DNA of 64,000 nt, taken from CAVQFB01 sp963711675 (GTDB lineage: Bacteria > Acidobacteriota > Terriglobia > Terriglobales > Acidobacteriaceae). Shown in pieces: positions 19,872 through 30,390 of this stretch. The notes beneath the pieces are model-generated. The model saw nothing but the letters and a program-made list of their open reading frames with translations, was not told the origin of the DNA and did not search any database. Position 1 is the stretch's first letter; every line of letters starts with the position of its first letter. A program made the position numbers and the translations under genes. The DNA lies in NCBI GenBank assembly GCA_963711675.1, contig CAVQFB010000001.1, positions 62,001-126,000 on the forward strand, in the 5' to 3' direction.

Positions 19872-21431
19872 TTACCCCGCCATCACCGACGCGCTCTCCA
19901 CCCGCTTTGGCCGAGGCCGTCCCGCCAGCCGCTTCTCCACTTCCTGCACCGCACGCTGTGCTGCCGCGATCGCCGCGGACGAGCTCGACTCGGGCCCTTC
20001 GCTGTCCGTATTTGCGAAGAAAATCCGATCGAGCGGTTGCCGCACCACCGGCTGCACCTTCGTATACAGCCCCGGCGTCGACATATAAAGAGGATGCCCT
20101 CTCCGGTAAATGTGTACCTCCACCGGGTCCACATTGAAGGCCGGCATCAGCTTCTGGAAATCTTTCAGCACGCTCTCCGCCAGGCGCCGCGCGCTCGGCT
20201 CGCTCAGCAACTTCGCGCGTTCTTCCTCATGCAGCGGCGTGTAGCAGGTCAGGATGTTGTGCTTCTGCTTGTATCCCGGCTGGTTCCGCACCACCCAGTC
20301 CGCCACCACAAAATCCGTAAACGTGTTTCCCGGGCACCACGTGTCATAGCCTTTGTTGAACACCGGCTTGTCGAAAATCAGGTTCACCACCGGATACGGA
20401 ATGTACCGCATCTGCTGCATGGCCTCGCTCTGTTTGTCCGGCAGTCCATCCACCAGCCGCCGCGTGATGAATTTCGGTGTGGCCATGATCACCGCCTTCG
20501 CCGCCACCGTCTTCAGGTCCGCGCCCTGCATGTAGGTCACCTGCACTTCGTTCTTCTCCGTCACCACGGCCACAATCGTCGCTCCCGCCTGCAGCCGGTC
20601 CGCCGCCTTCTGTTGCAGGATCTCCGCCAGCTTCTTGCTGATCGCGCCATTCCCGCCCGGCCACGTGTAGCGGATATCCTTCCGCTTCTCCCCTGCGAAG
20701 TTATGCAACTCCTCGATTGCTACTGCAGCTGCAGTGTCATCACTGGTGGCGCCCCAGTTCGACGGCCCGTAGGTGTCCCACCATAGCTTGACCTCGTCCG
20801 GATATCCCTTCATGAAATCCGCAAACGGCGAGTTGAAAAGCTCCTCGCGTCGCTTCTCGACATCGATCGCCAGCAGCTCGTGTTTGAATTTCTTGAACCC
20901 CTCGCGCACGCTTGCGGGATACGGCAGTTTATCGATCCCGTCTCCCCAGGTATCGGGAACGAACTCACCATTGACGATCGTTCCGTCCCAGTTGTTGACC
21001 GGAAGCGGCTCAAGCCCGATCTCCTTCGCGAGCGGATATGCCCCGTCCCCGCTCCAAATGAAGGCGGCTCCCGTGGCGTACGGCGTGCCTTCATGATCCA
21101 TCACGTAGGCGTTTCCGCCCCAGTGCGGTTCCTTTTCGAGCAGCAGGAAATCGCGGTGCTGCAGCAGGTACGCTGCTGTCAACCCGCTGATCCCCCCGCC
21201 GACGATCACGATGTCATGCCGCGTTGAAGCCGCGGGCCGCGTGAACACTTTGCCATCGCGCACCTGGTGGCAGATCTTGTTGTCCTCGCCCTCGACCTCA
21301 GGTCTCTTGGCCTCAGCCGGAGCGCCCGTTTGACCGCCGGCTTGGGCCATCAGCGAAAGGTCTATTGGACATCCTGCCGCCACTGCTCCCGCCACCACGT
21401 AGCGAATAAAGTCTCTGCGATTTGCACTCAC
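19872..21431 (-). CDS. exported FAD-dependent amine oxidase-like protein
   Basis: A 519-residue flavoprotein. The N-terminus NRRDFIRYVVAGAVAAGC resembles a twin-arginine signal, and the Cys could be a lipidation site. The FAD Rossmann motif VIVGGGISGLTAAYLL follows, then FLLLEKEPHWGGNAY with the ribose-binding Glu. The C-terminal motif FFANTDSEGPESSSSAAIAA resembles the flavin amine oxidase FAD-closing segment. The gene begins with GTG two bases after the potC stop, so it belongs to the pot operon. That makes a polyamine the most plausible substrate, for example spermidine or putrescine oxidation in the periplasm. The exact reaction is an inference from context. Confidence 0.78.
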   Translation of the reverse strand: MSANRRDFIRYVVAGAVAAGCPIDLSLMAQAGGQTGAPAEAKRPEVEGEDNKICHQVRDGKVFTRPAASTRHDIVIVGGGISGLTAAYLLQHRDFLLLEKEPHWGGNAYVMDHEGTPYATGAAFIWSGDGAYPLAKEIGLEPLPVNNWDGTIVNGEFVPDTWGDGIDKLPYPASVREGFKKFKHELLAIDVEKRREELFNSPFADFMKGYPDEVKLWWDTYGPSNWGATSDDTAAAVAIEELHNFAGEKRKDIRYTWPGGNGAISKKLAEILQQKAADRLQAGATIVAVVTEKNEVQVTYMQGADLKTVAAKAVIMATPKFITRRLVDGLPDKQSEAMQQMRYIPYPVVNLIFDKPVFNKGYDTWCPGNTFTDFVVADWVVRNQPGYKQKHNILTCYTPLHEEERAKLLSEPSARRLAESVLKDFQKLMPAFNVDPVEVHIYRRGHPLYMSTPGLYTKVQPVVRQPLDRIFFANTDSEGPESSSSAAIAAAQRAVQEVEKRLAGRPRPKRVESASVMAG

Positions 21432-21433
21432 GA

Positions 21434-22276
21434 TTAGTCCCCTTGTGCCGGAGCCTCAATCAACTCCGCCGCAATCTCCGGCTGTACTTCGCTCCGAACC
21501 CGCAGCCGGTACCACATCACGATGGCTGCCAGCGAAAAAACAAAAATGATGGTCGAGATCGCATTGATCTCCGGCGTGATCCCTCTCCGCAACCTGCCCC
21601 AGATTTCGAGCGGCAGCGTGTTGTCCCGCCCGATCAGAAAAAAGCTCACCGCAATCTCATCCATCGACAACGTGAAGATCAGAAGCGCCGCTCCCACGAT
21701 CGGCAACTTCAAGTTCGGCATCGTTACCCGCCAGAAGGTCTGCCAGTAATTCGCTCCCATGTCGAGCGACGCTTCTTCCTGTGCCCGGTCCAGCTTCTGC
21801 AGTCCGGCAAAAACCTCAGTCGTTGCCACCGAGATCAGCGCCGTCCCGTGTCCCAGCATGATCGTCAGCAGGCTGAGCTTCACCTCGCCCTGCCGGAACA
21901 GCATGAGCAGCGACAGTCCCGTAATAATTCCCGGCAGAATCAGCGGCAGCAGCACCAGTCGCCGGAACAACGCCTTCCCCGGGAAATTCGCGCGATCCAG
22001 CGCCAGCGCCGCCGGAATTCCAAATCCCAGCGCGATCAACACCGCAACGAACGCCACCAGCAGACTGTTGACTACCGAGTCCCAGATGGCGCCATCGCCA
22101 AACAGCATGCGATACCAGTCGAGCGTCAGATGGCGCGGCGGAAACCCACCCACTCCCGTGCCGTTGAACGAGTAAATAATAAGGACCGCAATCGGCAAAT
22201 ACAGGAACGCAAAGACCAGCAGCGCATGCACCAGCAACCACCGCGTCCCCTTCGTCGCAATCGCTTCTCCGCTCAT
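21434..22276 (-). CDS. potC: spermidine/putrescine ABC transporter permease PotC
   Basis: Inner-membrane permease of about 280 residues with six predicted transmembrane helices. The EAA loop that contacts the ATPase reads EASLDMGANYWQTFWRVTMP. The first helix region (FAFLYLPIAVLIIYSFN) is typical of PotC. Its ATG at 22276 overlaps the potB stop as ATGA. It forms the membrane channel with PotB and is energised by PotA. Confidence 0.88.
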   Translation of the reverse strand: MSGEAIATKGTRWLLVHALLVFAFLYLPIAVLIIYSFNGTGVGGFPPRHLTLDWYRMLFGDGAIWDSVVNSLLVAFVAVLIALGFGIPAALALDRANFPGKALFRRLVLLPLILPGIITGLSLLMLFRQGEVKLSLLTIMLGHGTALISVATTEVFAGLQKLDRAQEEASLDMGANYWQTFWRVTMPNLKLPIVGAALLIFTLSMDEIAVSFFLIGRDNTLPLEIWGRLRRGITPEINAISTIIFVFSLAAIVMWYRLRVRSEVQPEIAAELIEAPAQGD

Positions 22277-23121
22277 GAGAAGCTCCACTTCTTCTCCAGC
22301 CTTTCAGAGACGAACAGCAGGCCCACCACCAGCGCCAGCATGCACAAAGAAATCGCCGCGCCCAACGGCCAGTTGTAAGCCGCGCCGAACAGGCTCACCA
22401 CGATGTTCGAAATCATGATGCCGCTCGGCCCCCCCAGCAACAACGGCGCCAGGAAATCTCCCAGGCTCAGCACGAATGCGAACGTCGCTCCCGCCAGCAC
22501 TCCCGGAATCGACAGCGGAAAAATCACCCGCCAGAACGTTTGAAACGGCGACGCGCCCAAGTCGTGCGAAGCCTCCACCAGGTTCCGCGGAATGTGTTCG
22601 AGCGACGCGTAAATCGGCAGAAACGTAAACGGCGTGTAGATGTGGGTGAGCGTCAACACCACCGCAAACGGGCTGTACAACAGGAACTCCAGCGGATGCT
22701 TGGTCAAATGCACATACTGCAGCAGCGTGTTCAGAACGCCGTCGCTCCCCAGGATCGTCTTCCACGCATACGCGCGCACCAGGTAGCTCACCCACAGCGG
22801 AATGATCACAAGTTGGTAAAGAAGGTCTTTCCGCGCGCCCGCATAGAACGACAAGAAATACGCCAGCGGATATCCCAACAGCAGCGAAAACAGCGTGACC
22901 CGCGCCGCGATCCACATCGAGCGGAACAGCGTCTGCCCGTACACGTTCACGCGCAACAGTTCGCGGTAATTATCCAGCGTCCAGGAGTGAACTATGTTCT
23001 GCGAAGGCGAAAGCGACCAGAAGCTGTAGCAGAACATCAGCAGGTAGGGAACCAGCAGAAACACCGTGACCCACAGCAGCGGAGGAACCGTAACGGCAGC
23101 TCTGTAGGCACGCGAGAACAT
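22273..23121 (-). CDS. potB: spermidine/putrescine ABC transporter permease PotB
   Basis: A 282-residue permease, partner of PotC. It has six hydrophobic segments, starting with PPLLWVTVFLLVPYLLMFCYSFW, and an EAA loop EASHDLGASPFQTFWRVIFP. The frame is intact. A dispersed repeat (23133-23193) separates it from potA, which may affect readthrough between ATPase and permease. The overlap with potC indicates coupled translation. Confidence 0.88.
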   Translation of the reverse strand: MFSRAYRAAVTVPPLLWVTVFLLVPYLLMFCYSFWSLSPSQNIVHSWTLDNYRELLRVNVYGQTLFRSMWIAARVTLFSLLLGYPLAYFLSFYAGARKDLLYQLVIIPLWVSYLVRAYAWKTILGSDGVLNTLLQYVHLTKHPLEFLLYSPFAVVLTLTHIYTPFTFLPIYASLEHIPRNLVEASHDLGASPFQTFWRVIFPLSIPGVLAGATFAFVLSLGDFLAPLLLGGPSGIMISNIVVSLFGAAYNWPLGAAISLCMLALVVGLLFVSERLEKKWSFS

Positions 23122-23132
23122 TTTTATCCTTT

Positions 23133-23193
23133 GTCATCCCGAGCGGAATAAGAATTTCGCGAAGCGAACTTCGCACGTAGTCGAGGGATCTGC
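23133..23193. repeat. dispersed GTCATCCYGAGC...GTCGAGGGATCTGC repeat, copy 2
   Basis: Same ends as the copy at 3821-3882. The middle also matches that copy for about 30 bp (AATTTCGCGNAGCGAACNTCGCACG). It sits inside the pot operon between potA and potB. Confidence 0.75.
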
Positions 23194-23213
23194 ATTTCGA
23201 TCCCACCACCCTC

Positions 23214-24320
23214 TCATGCCCTCTCCGCCGACTCCCGCACCGGCACGGCATCGTCGGCGCAAAACTCACACTCCAGTTCGTCCTGCGATCCGCTGCGGCT
23301 CGCTGTCCTAACTGCGAGTGTCAGGCCATCGGCACACTCCAGCGATATCAACTCCGTTGCCCCGTGGAATGCAGCGTGCTTGATTCGCCCGCGAAAGCGC
23401 ACAATCCTCCCGCCGCCGGACCCCGAACCGTTCGCAATTCTGATATTCTCCGGGCGCAACGAAAACAGTTTGCGCCCGTCCGATAGCTGCACCGGCCAAA
23501 CCAGCGAAGAACAGCGCGCGATTCCGTCGCGCACCTCCGCCTTCAGCAGGTTGGTATGTCCGATGAATTGCGCCGTATACGCAGTCGCGGGCTTGCTGTA
23601 GATCTCCCGTGGCGTTGCCACCTGCTCTAGTTCGCCCGACCGCAGCAGCGCGATCCGGTCCGACATGACCATCGCTTCTTCCTGATCGTGCGTTACGAAC
23701 ACGAACGTGATCCCAACCTCGCGCTGCAGCGACTTCAGTTCCACCTGCATCTGCCTCCGCAGGTTGGCATCCAGCGCCGAGAGTGGCTCATCCAGCAGCA
23801 GTAGTCTCGGCCGGTTCACCAGAGCCCGCGCCAGCGCGATCCGCTGCTGCTGGCCTCCGCTGATCTTTCCCGGTTTCGATTTCGCGAACCGGCTCATCTT
23901 CACCATCGCCAGCGCCTGTTCTACACGGGCCGTCATCTCCGCGGTTGGTGTACGCGCCACCCGCAGCCCGTAGCCAACGTTCTCTTCCACCGTGAGATGG
24001 GGAAACAGCGCGTAGTGCTGAAACACCGTGTTGACGCGCCGCCGGTACGGAGGCTGCCGGTCGAGTCTTTCCCCGGCCATCCATATCTCGCCCGCGTCCG
24101 CGTTCTCGAACCCGGCGATGATCCTCAGCAGCGTCGTCTTTCCCGACCCGCTTTCACCGAGGATGGTCAGAAACTCGCCTTCCGCGATCTCAAGCGAAAT
24201 ATCCCGCAGGACGGTGTTCTTGCCAAACTGCTTCGCGACCGAGCGAATGGAGAGCAGGGACGGAGCAGCGGATACCTTGCCGGCACTTACAGCGTCAGTT
24301 TGAGTGATTGCGGCCATCAT
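23214..24320 (-). CDS. potA: spermidine/putrescine ABC transporter ATPase PotA
   Basis: A 368-residue ATPase. Walker A is GESGSGKTT, the ABC signature SGGQQQRIALARAL, Walker B LLLLDEPLSALD, and the switch His is in VTHDQEEA. A C-terminal TOBE-like domain spans residues ~260-350 (FSLRPENIRIA). Two adjacent ATGs are possible starts. It hydrolyses ATP to drive uptake through PotBC. The intact frame contrasts with the neighbouring potD. Confidence 0.9.
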   Translation of the reverse strand: MMAAITQTDAVSAGKVSAAPSLLSIRSVAKQFGKNTVLRDISLEIAEGEFLTILGESGSGKTTLLRIIAGFENADAGEIWMAGERLDRQPPYRRRVNTVFQHYALFPHLTVEENVGYGLRVARTPTAEMTARVEQALAMVKMSRFAKSKPGKISGGQQQRIALARALVNRPRLLLLDEPLSALDANLRRQMQVELKSLQREVGITFVFVTHDQEEAMVMSDRIALLRSGELEQVATPREIYSKPATAYTAQFIGHTNLLKAEVRDGIARCSSLVWPVQLSDGRKLFSLRPENIRIANGSGSGGGRIVRFRGRIKHAAFHGATELISLECADGLTLAVRTASRSGSQDELECEFCADDAVPVRESAERA

Positions 24321-24340
24321 ATTTCTACTCTAGACGGCGT

Positions 24341-24367
24341 CATCCTGAGCGGAGCGAAGGATCTTGC
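24341..24367. repeat. short copy of the GTCATCCTGAGC repeat, copy 3
   Basis: GTCATCCTGAGCGGAGCGAA followed by GGATCTT, the two ends of the family joined without the central segment. It lies between potD and potA. Confidence 0.7.
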
Positions 24368-24425
24368 GGGCATCTCCATTCTCGCGGATGTCACGCCATT
24401 GGCTTACAAGAACCGTGTCCGCCCC

Positions 24426-25496
24426 CTACTGCGCCGCCTTCACTTCGTTCCAGATCTCGTTGTACTTCTGCCGCCGCGGCACGTCCTGCCAGAAATAAAT
24501 CCGCTTCTGATAGTTCGTCCACGTCATCGAGATGCAGATTTTTCTGACTCCCCGGCGTCATGAACTTTGCCGCCTGCGGGTTCGCCGGGGTGTAGCCGGT
24601 CACAACCGTCACCTTCTTCTGGGTCTGGGCCTCGATCATGAACTCCAGAAACTTGTACGCCAGCTCTTTGTTTTCGCTGCCTGCTGTGATCATCAGGTGA
24701 TCGATCCACCCCGTCGTATTTTCTTTGGGAATCGTTTCGCCTACCGGGAAATTGATCTTGCGCAGCTGGTTGGTCATCAGCGGCCAGCCCATCGCCGCCA
24801 CCACTTCATGATTCTGAAACAGATTCGTCAGCTCGCCGCCTGTCGACCACATCTTTCGGACATTCGGCTTCAGTTCCAGCAGCTTCTTCTTCACCGCCTC
24901 CAGTTGCTCGTCGCTCAGGTTGTAGAGTTGCCCCGGATCTGGCTTGTCGATATCCCAGCACCTGCGCCGCCATGTACACGGTCGAAAGATCGTCCCACAC
25001 CGAAATCTTCCCGCGATACTTCGCATCCCAGAACACGTTCCAGCTGTCCGGCGCTTGCGGAAACGCCGTCGTGTCATAAATCAGAGGATCGGGCCCCCAC
25101 ATGAACGGCACGCCATAGGTACTTGCCATTTACTTTCACCAGGGGAAGGGAAGTCAGCTGCCGCGACAGCTGTGTGTAACTCGGGAGCTTCGACAAGATC
25201 GAGCGCCGTCGCCAGCCCGTGTCTTCGCGATCATCGTCGCCACGTCGCTCGACGGCGAAATCACATCGTAATGTGCCCGCGCTCCCGCCGCGCAGCTTCG
25301 CGACCAGTTCGTCGCTCGATCCCATGTACGACGCTGAAACCTTGCAGTGATTCTGTTCCTCGAAGGCGTGCACGAACGACGGATCGGCATAGCCTTCCCA
25401 CACCAGAAGATTCAGCGTCGGAGTCTTCTTGCTGCACGATCCCAGCAGCAGGGTCGCCGCTGCCAGCAGCATCACAACTGCAGAGCGTTTTGTCAC
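24426..25496 (-). pseudogene. potD: spermidine/putrescine-binding lipoprotein PotD, broken by about five frameshifts
   Basis: Reading the reverse strand across frames gives one recognisable PotD: a lipoprotein signal ending LLLGSC, then LNLLVWEGYADPSFV, DVISPSSDVATMI, KLPSYTQLS, YGVPFMWGPDPLIYDT, a long intact stretch through WPLMTNQLRKINFP and TTGWIDHLMITAGS, and a C-terminus YQKRIYFWQDVPRR. Frame switches fall near 25260, 25205, 25120, 24960 and 24535; the last is at a run of A. The start is a GTG at 25496 behind GGAGGCGA. PotD would capture polyamines outside the inner membrane for PotBC. The rest of the transporter is intact, so either the locus is decaying or this stretch is badly read. 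Confidence 0.75.
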
Positions 25497-25586
25497 CGAC
25501 TCGCCTCCTCGCACCAACCCGCCAATTCGACGAAAATTCAGTGTCTCAGTCACCACCCCCAACATGTTCCGCCTCCATGCGCCGCG

Positions 25587-26401
25587 CTAGAATGTCGGCG
25601 GCGTATTCACCCACAGAATCCAGGTTTCCGTCTTCCCCGGGTTCTTCCAGCTGTGCGGCGTCGCGCTCTCAAAGTAGAAGCTGTCACCCGATTTCAGCCG
25701 ATAGTCCTCACCTTCCAACGCAATCCGCAACTCGCCCCGCAGCACATAAAGGAACTCTTCGCCCTCATGCGCGTAAGACTCTCCGCTGCCCGAACCCGGA
25801 GCCACACGAAACAGGTGCGGCTCCATCACGGTGTTTCCCCAGGCCAGCAATTCCATCCGCACGCCCGGCCCCGCCTCAAGCACCTTGCGGTTATTGGGAC
25901 GGACAACCCGGCTATTAAATTCCGTAGGATCGAAGAAATTTAGGATATTCGTTTTGTAGAATCGCGCCAGCTTCCGCAGGGTGCTAACCGAGGCGCTCAT
26001 GTGGGAACGTTCGAGTGCGCTGAGGAATCCCACCGAAACTCCCACCGCTTTCGCTACCTTGGCTAGCGACAATCCGCGCTTGGTGCGCAACTGCCGCAGG
26101 TGCACACCGATCGCTCCCGCGCCCCCGTTCGGCTTTGCGCTTTACCGCGCCTTCGCGCTTCAGCAACTGCACGATGGCGGGCGCATTCAGTCCGCGCACT
26201 TTCCGCAGAAAGCGCGCCCGCTTCAGCAGCTTCACGTCTTCCGCGCGTATAAAGACGGTATTTGCTTTGGGTTCGCTGCGGGCGTGTCAGCCCAAGACTT
26301 TCCCACGAACGGATAACCGACGGGGAAACTCCCACCAGTCGCGCCACGTCCCCGATTTTCAAGTAAGGCTTTGTCGCTGGCTGGTTCCATACGTGGGCCA
26401 T
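25587..26401 (-). CDS. MerR-XRE-cupin fusion regulator (PuuR-like), with two frameshifts
   Basis: Three domains appear in order when three frames are joined. Residues ~12-55 are a MerR-type helix-turn-helix (IGDVARLVGVSPSVIRSWE). Then comes an XRE helix-turn-helix (GLSLAKVAKAVGVSVGFLSA). A C-terminal cupin (EGEEFLYVLRGELRIALEG and SATPHSWKNPG with the His) would sense a small ligand. XRE plus cupin is the plan of PuuR, the putrescine-pathway repressor. Frame switches lie near 26240 and 26115. The 172-residue XRE-cupin part alone is an intact ORF (25587-26105) and might be made separately. It heads the pot operon and faces a divergent arm across a dyad that includes its own -10. Confidence 0.75.
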
Positions 26402-26469
26402 GTCCGCTGCGGAGTTGCTGATTGGGCCAAGACGTTTTTTCCGCTTGACAGTCGGCTTGCGGCTTCTCT

Positions 26470-26494
26470 AACCTTGCGCGATTATAGCAAGGTT
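26470..26494 (-). promoter_or_regulatory. promoter with overlapping inverted repeat, likely autoregulatory operator
   Basis: AACCTTGC, 9 bases, GCAAGGTT: a perfect 8-bp inverted repeat. The spacer contains TATAAT on the minus strand (26481-26486), a consensus -10 about 80 bp before the regulator start. On the plus strand TTGACA (26445-26450) is followed after 18 bases by TAACCT, which touches the left arm. The site could therefore control both arms of the locus. Confidence 0.6.
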
Positions 26495-26557
26495 TGTGTC
26501 GGGCGCAAGCGCATCGGTTTCCAACAAAAAACCTTCTCCCTCGACTCTGGAGGTCCC

Positions 26558-29500
26558 ATGCCGTCGTCGACCGTCCGCTGCGCGGCATCGTCTGTCGCTG
26601 GTCGTGCCTTTTCTGTCTCCTGGGTTCTCACACTTGTGCTCTGCTCAGAGCACCGGCGGCCGCATCCTCGGTCGCGTCGCCGACCCCACCGGCGCCGTGC
26701 TTGTCCGGCGTCAAGGTAACCTTGGTCAATGAAGCTACCGGTGCGAGCCGGGCGGCACTACGCAACGATAGCGGCGACTACTGTCTTCGTCGAAGTGATG
26801 CCCGGGCACCTATCGATCTTCAGTTCGAGCTGCAGGCTTCAAGAAGAATCTGTGCAAGAGGCGTCACCGTCGAGATCAACCAGGTCGTCACCCTGAACAT
26901 GACCATGCAACTGGGCGGCACGCAGGAAGTGGTCGAGGTCACATCGGAGGCGCCGCTGGTCGACACGACCAGCACTCAACTCGGCGCGGTCGTCAACAAC
27001 CGCTCGGTCAACGAATTGCCTCTGAACGCGCGCGATACTTACCAGTTTCTGCAGATTGCAGCCCGGAGTGCAGTCGCAGCTCGGCAGCAGCGGAAGCACG
27101 TTTTACGGCAGCGACAAGGCGGGTTCGGTTTCCGTCAACGGCGGCCGCGGCCGCGCCAACAATTTCAGCGTCAACGGTGGCGATGCCAACGACCAGTTCG
27201 TGAACGCTGCCGCAGTCCAGCCGACTCCCGACGCGATCGAGGAATTCCGCGTCATCACCAACACCTTCGACGCCGAGTATGGCCGCAACTCAGGCGCGGT
27301 GGTGAACGTGGTCACCAAGTCCGGCACCAACGCCTTGCACGGCAATGTTTACGAATACTTCCGCAACAAAGTCCTCAACGCGCAGGGCTACTTCAACACG
27401 GTGAAGCCGCAGTTCAACCAGAACCAGTTCGGAGGGACTCTCGGCGGCCCGATCAAGAAGGATCGCACTTTCTTCTTCGGTTCCTATGAAGGGCGGCGTG
27501 TCCGCAAAGGCGATGCCGGGCCGATTAGTGCAGTTCCTACTGCCGCAGGAGATCTCCGGAGATTTCAGCGCGGCGACGCACCGTTCGGGGGCACGATCAA
27601 CGATACAGTTCGTGGCCGATGCTCTAACGGCCGCACCGATGGCACGACGACCTGCGCGCAGGCGATTCCAACGACCATGGCGCCCCCGCTGCCGCGGGCG
27701 CCAACTGGTCCGCTGTCTTTCCCAACGGCTTCATCCCCTCTCCAGTGCATGGATCCCGTCGCTCAGAACCTGCTGCAGTACTTGCCCGCGGCCAACCTGC
27801 CCGGCGGTCAATACCAGGGAGTGCCTACCGAATCGGACAATCAGGACCAGTTCACCGTCCGCGTCGATCACCGCATCAACGATCGCCAGAACCTCAGCGT
27901 CTATTACTACTTCACCGACGAGAGCGACCATGCTCCGTTCTATGGCTTCCAGGCCTCGGGCGCCAACGTTCCGGGCTATCGGGACGATTGTGAAGCAGCG
28001 ATTTCAGCAGTGGAATCTGAGCCAACCTGGACGATCAACAATTCGCTGGTCAACGAATCCGCGGTTCACCTACCTGCGGGAAGGCCAGTGACGTTCCAGC
28101 ATCCCCAGACCACGGGTGCAGTCCAGAGCTTTTGCACCGGCAGTGCAGCAAGCTTTTGTTTCAACGGAACCTCGGATTCCTCGGCCGTCAACGCTGCGAT
28201 CACCGCCGCTGGCATCGCTCCCGGTAAAGCCGGAATCACGACCGGCTTGCCCTCGAATCGTACCGGCTTGCCGTTTGTCACCGTCTCCGGCGGGTTCAAC
28301 ATTGGCAACGGCTGGGAGGGAGAACTGCCGCAGGTCGGAAACTCGTTTCAATGTTTGCCGACGGCCTCAGCTGGGTGAAAGGGAAACCACACAGCCAAAT
28401 TCGGCGCCGACGTTCGCCGTTCGCGCTTTGACCAGACGCTCTACTACAACGTGAGCGGCAACTTCACTTTCAACAGCAGCGGTAACAATGCCATCACCTA
28501 CGCCGACAACTACCCCGGATACTTCTTGGGGCTTGTCGACACCTATTCCCAGGGTTCAGGACAGCGTGAGAACGTTCGCAACACCGGCCTCTATCTGTTT
28601 GCCCAGGACAGCTGGAAGATCAAGCCAAACCTGACGCTGAATTACGGGGTGCGCTGGGAACTTGATACTCCACTGACCGACACTCTCGGTCACGTGCAGA
28701 CGTTTCGTCCCGGCCAGAACAGCAGCCGTGTATCCCTGTAGCTGCAACACTCCTCTCGGCATGATTGCCCACACGGGACTCTCGGTTGGTGTCCCGGCGA
28801 TCCGGTGTTCCTCCCGGCATGACCTCGACCTACTACAAGGCCATTTGCGCCGCGTGTCGGTTCGCCTATAGCCCTAACTTCACGAGCGGCTTCTTGGGAA
28901 AAGTCTTCGGCAGCAACGGCAAGACCAGCATTCGCACCGGTTGGGGACTTTTCTACAACCCGATGGAACAGCTGGTGCTCGAGCAGTTCGGCGCCGAGCC
29001 GCCCTTCGGCAGCAGTCCCAGCTTCTTCAACACGTTCTTCAATACTCCTTTTGTCGGTCAGGCCGGAAGCGTTGCTCCCAATGGTTTCAACGGGATTCTG
29101 ACTCCGCCGAAGGGAAAGGACCCGGGATGGGCAAATTACTCGTCCCATCCTTCTCTACGGCGACTTCCAGCCCCACCTGCGCACGCAATACACCGCGCAA
29201 TACAACTTCACCATCCAGCGCGAGCTTGCCAAGGACCTCCTCTGGCAGATCAACTATGTAGGATCACAGGGACATCGGTTGCTGGCTTCGCACGACATCA
29301 ACGCCGGCGAACCCGCAAACTTGCCTCGACATAAACACCTACATGGGGGCGGGCAGCTGTGGCCCCACGTTGGAAGACAATACCTTCAATTTACCTTGCC
29401 CGCCGGGGCGCCGTTCCACCTTCCGAGCGGCCAGGTCATTACTGGTACCGCCGGAGGTACCCCGATCAACCTCGTCAGCACTCGTCCTTACGGAGCCCCG

Positions 29501-30313
29501 AACTGCGTTGCTTACGGCCCGAATGCGGGCACCAATTGCCCCACCAACGGAAACGATATCTTCACCAATATCTTCGCCGAGGACACAATCGCTTCGTCGG
29601 CTTACAACTCTCTGCAGACGATGCTTGAGAAGCGGTTCTCGCACGGTGTGCAGTTCCAGGCCGCTTACACCTGGAGCAAGTCGCTCGATTGGGCATCCAG
29701 TTTTGAAGAAACGCTCAACCCGTTCAACTTCAAAGCCAGCCGGTCGCTCTCGCTGTTCAACTCAGCGCAGCGCTTCGTCATCAACTACTTGTGGGACCTT
29801 CCCGTACCCAAGTACAATGGCATTGCGGGCAAGCTTCTCGATGACTGGCAGGTATCTGGCATCACCCAGTTCCAAAGCGGCTTCCCTATTCGCCTGCAAA
29901 CGCAAAACGACAACGAGTTGATCGGGAGCCTCTTCTTCTTCGGGACCGCAGCTCCGCAGCTGAATGGCAAGCTGCAGATCCTGAACCCAAAATCTGTGCA
30001 GACCATCAACGGAGTGCAGGGCCGCTACTACCTGAATGCGGCACAGTTCGCCGACCCGGCGTTGGGAACATTCTCCACGACTCCGCGCTCTATCTGCTGC
30101 GGACCGGGGGAAAATCAGTGGGACATCACGTTTTCCAAGCGTATTACCATTACGGAGCAGAAATACTTCCAGTTCCGAACCGATATTTTCAACATGTTTA
30201 ACAAGACCCAGTTTGTGAATCCAGACGGAAACTTTTCCAACTCCACGTTCGGTCAGGTGTTGCAAGTCCGCGATCCGCGACTGGTGCAGTTTGCTTTAAA
30301 ATTTTATTTCTAG
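26558..30313 (+). pseudogene. TonB-dependent receptor (carboxypeptidase-regulatory-like, Oar type), broken by many frameshifts
   Basis: A large outer membrane receptor readable in pieces. The start ATG (26558) follows TGGAGG; then a signal ending SAQSTGG, the regulatory-like domain RVADPTGAVL and SGVKVTLVNEATG, and VTVEINQVVTLNMTM. The plug comes next (SVNELPLNARDTYQFL, AIEEFRVITNTFDAEYGRNSG, NVVTKSGTNALHGNVYEYFR). A barrel ends RTDIFNMFNKTQF and an aromatic C-terminus ALKFYF. At least eight frame switches are needed. Stops interrupt near 28378 and 28741. An intact protein would have about 1,250 residues. These proteins form surface channels for unknown ligands; here it opens the arm opposite the polyamine transporter. 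Confidence 0.75.
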
Positions 30314-30320
30314 CCTTAAA

Positions 30321-30347
30321 GCCCGGGCAGCCGTGCGTTGCCCGGGC
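30321..30347 (+). terminator. GC-rich hairpin after the TonB receptor
   Basis: GCCCGGGCA, loop GCCGTGCGT, TGCCCGGGC: a perfect 9-bp stem seven bases after the stop. No T-run follows, so it is only a possible terminator. Confidence 0.5.
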
Positions 30348-30390
30348 CAATCTAATGGCCCTTCCGGCCTGAGTCTTATTGGAGACCATG

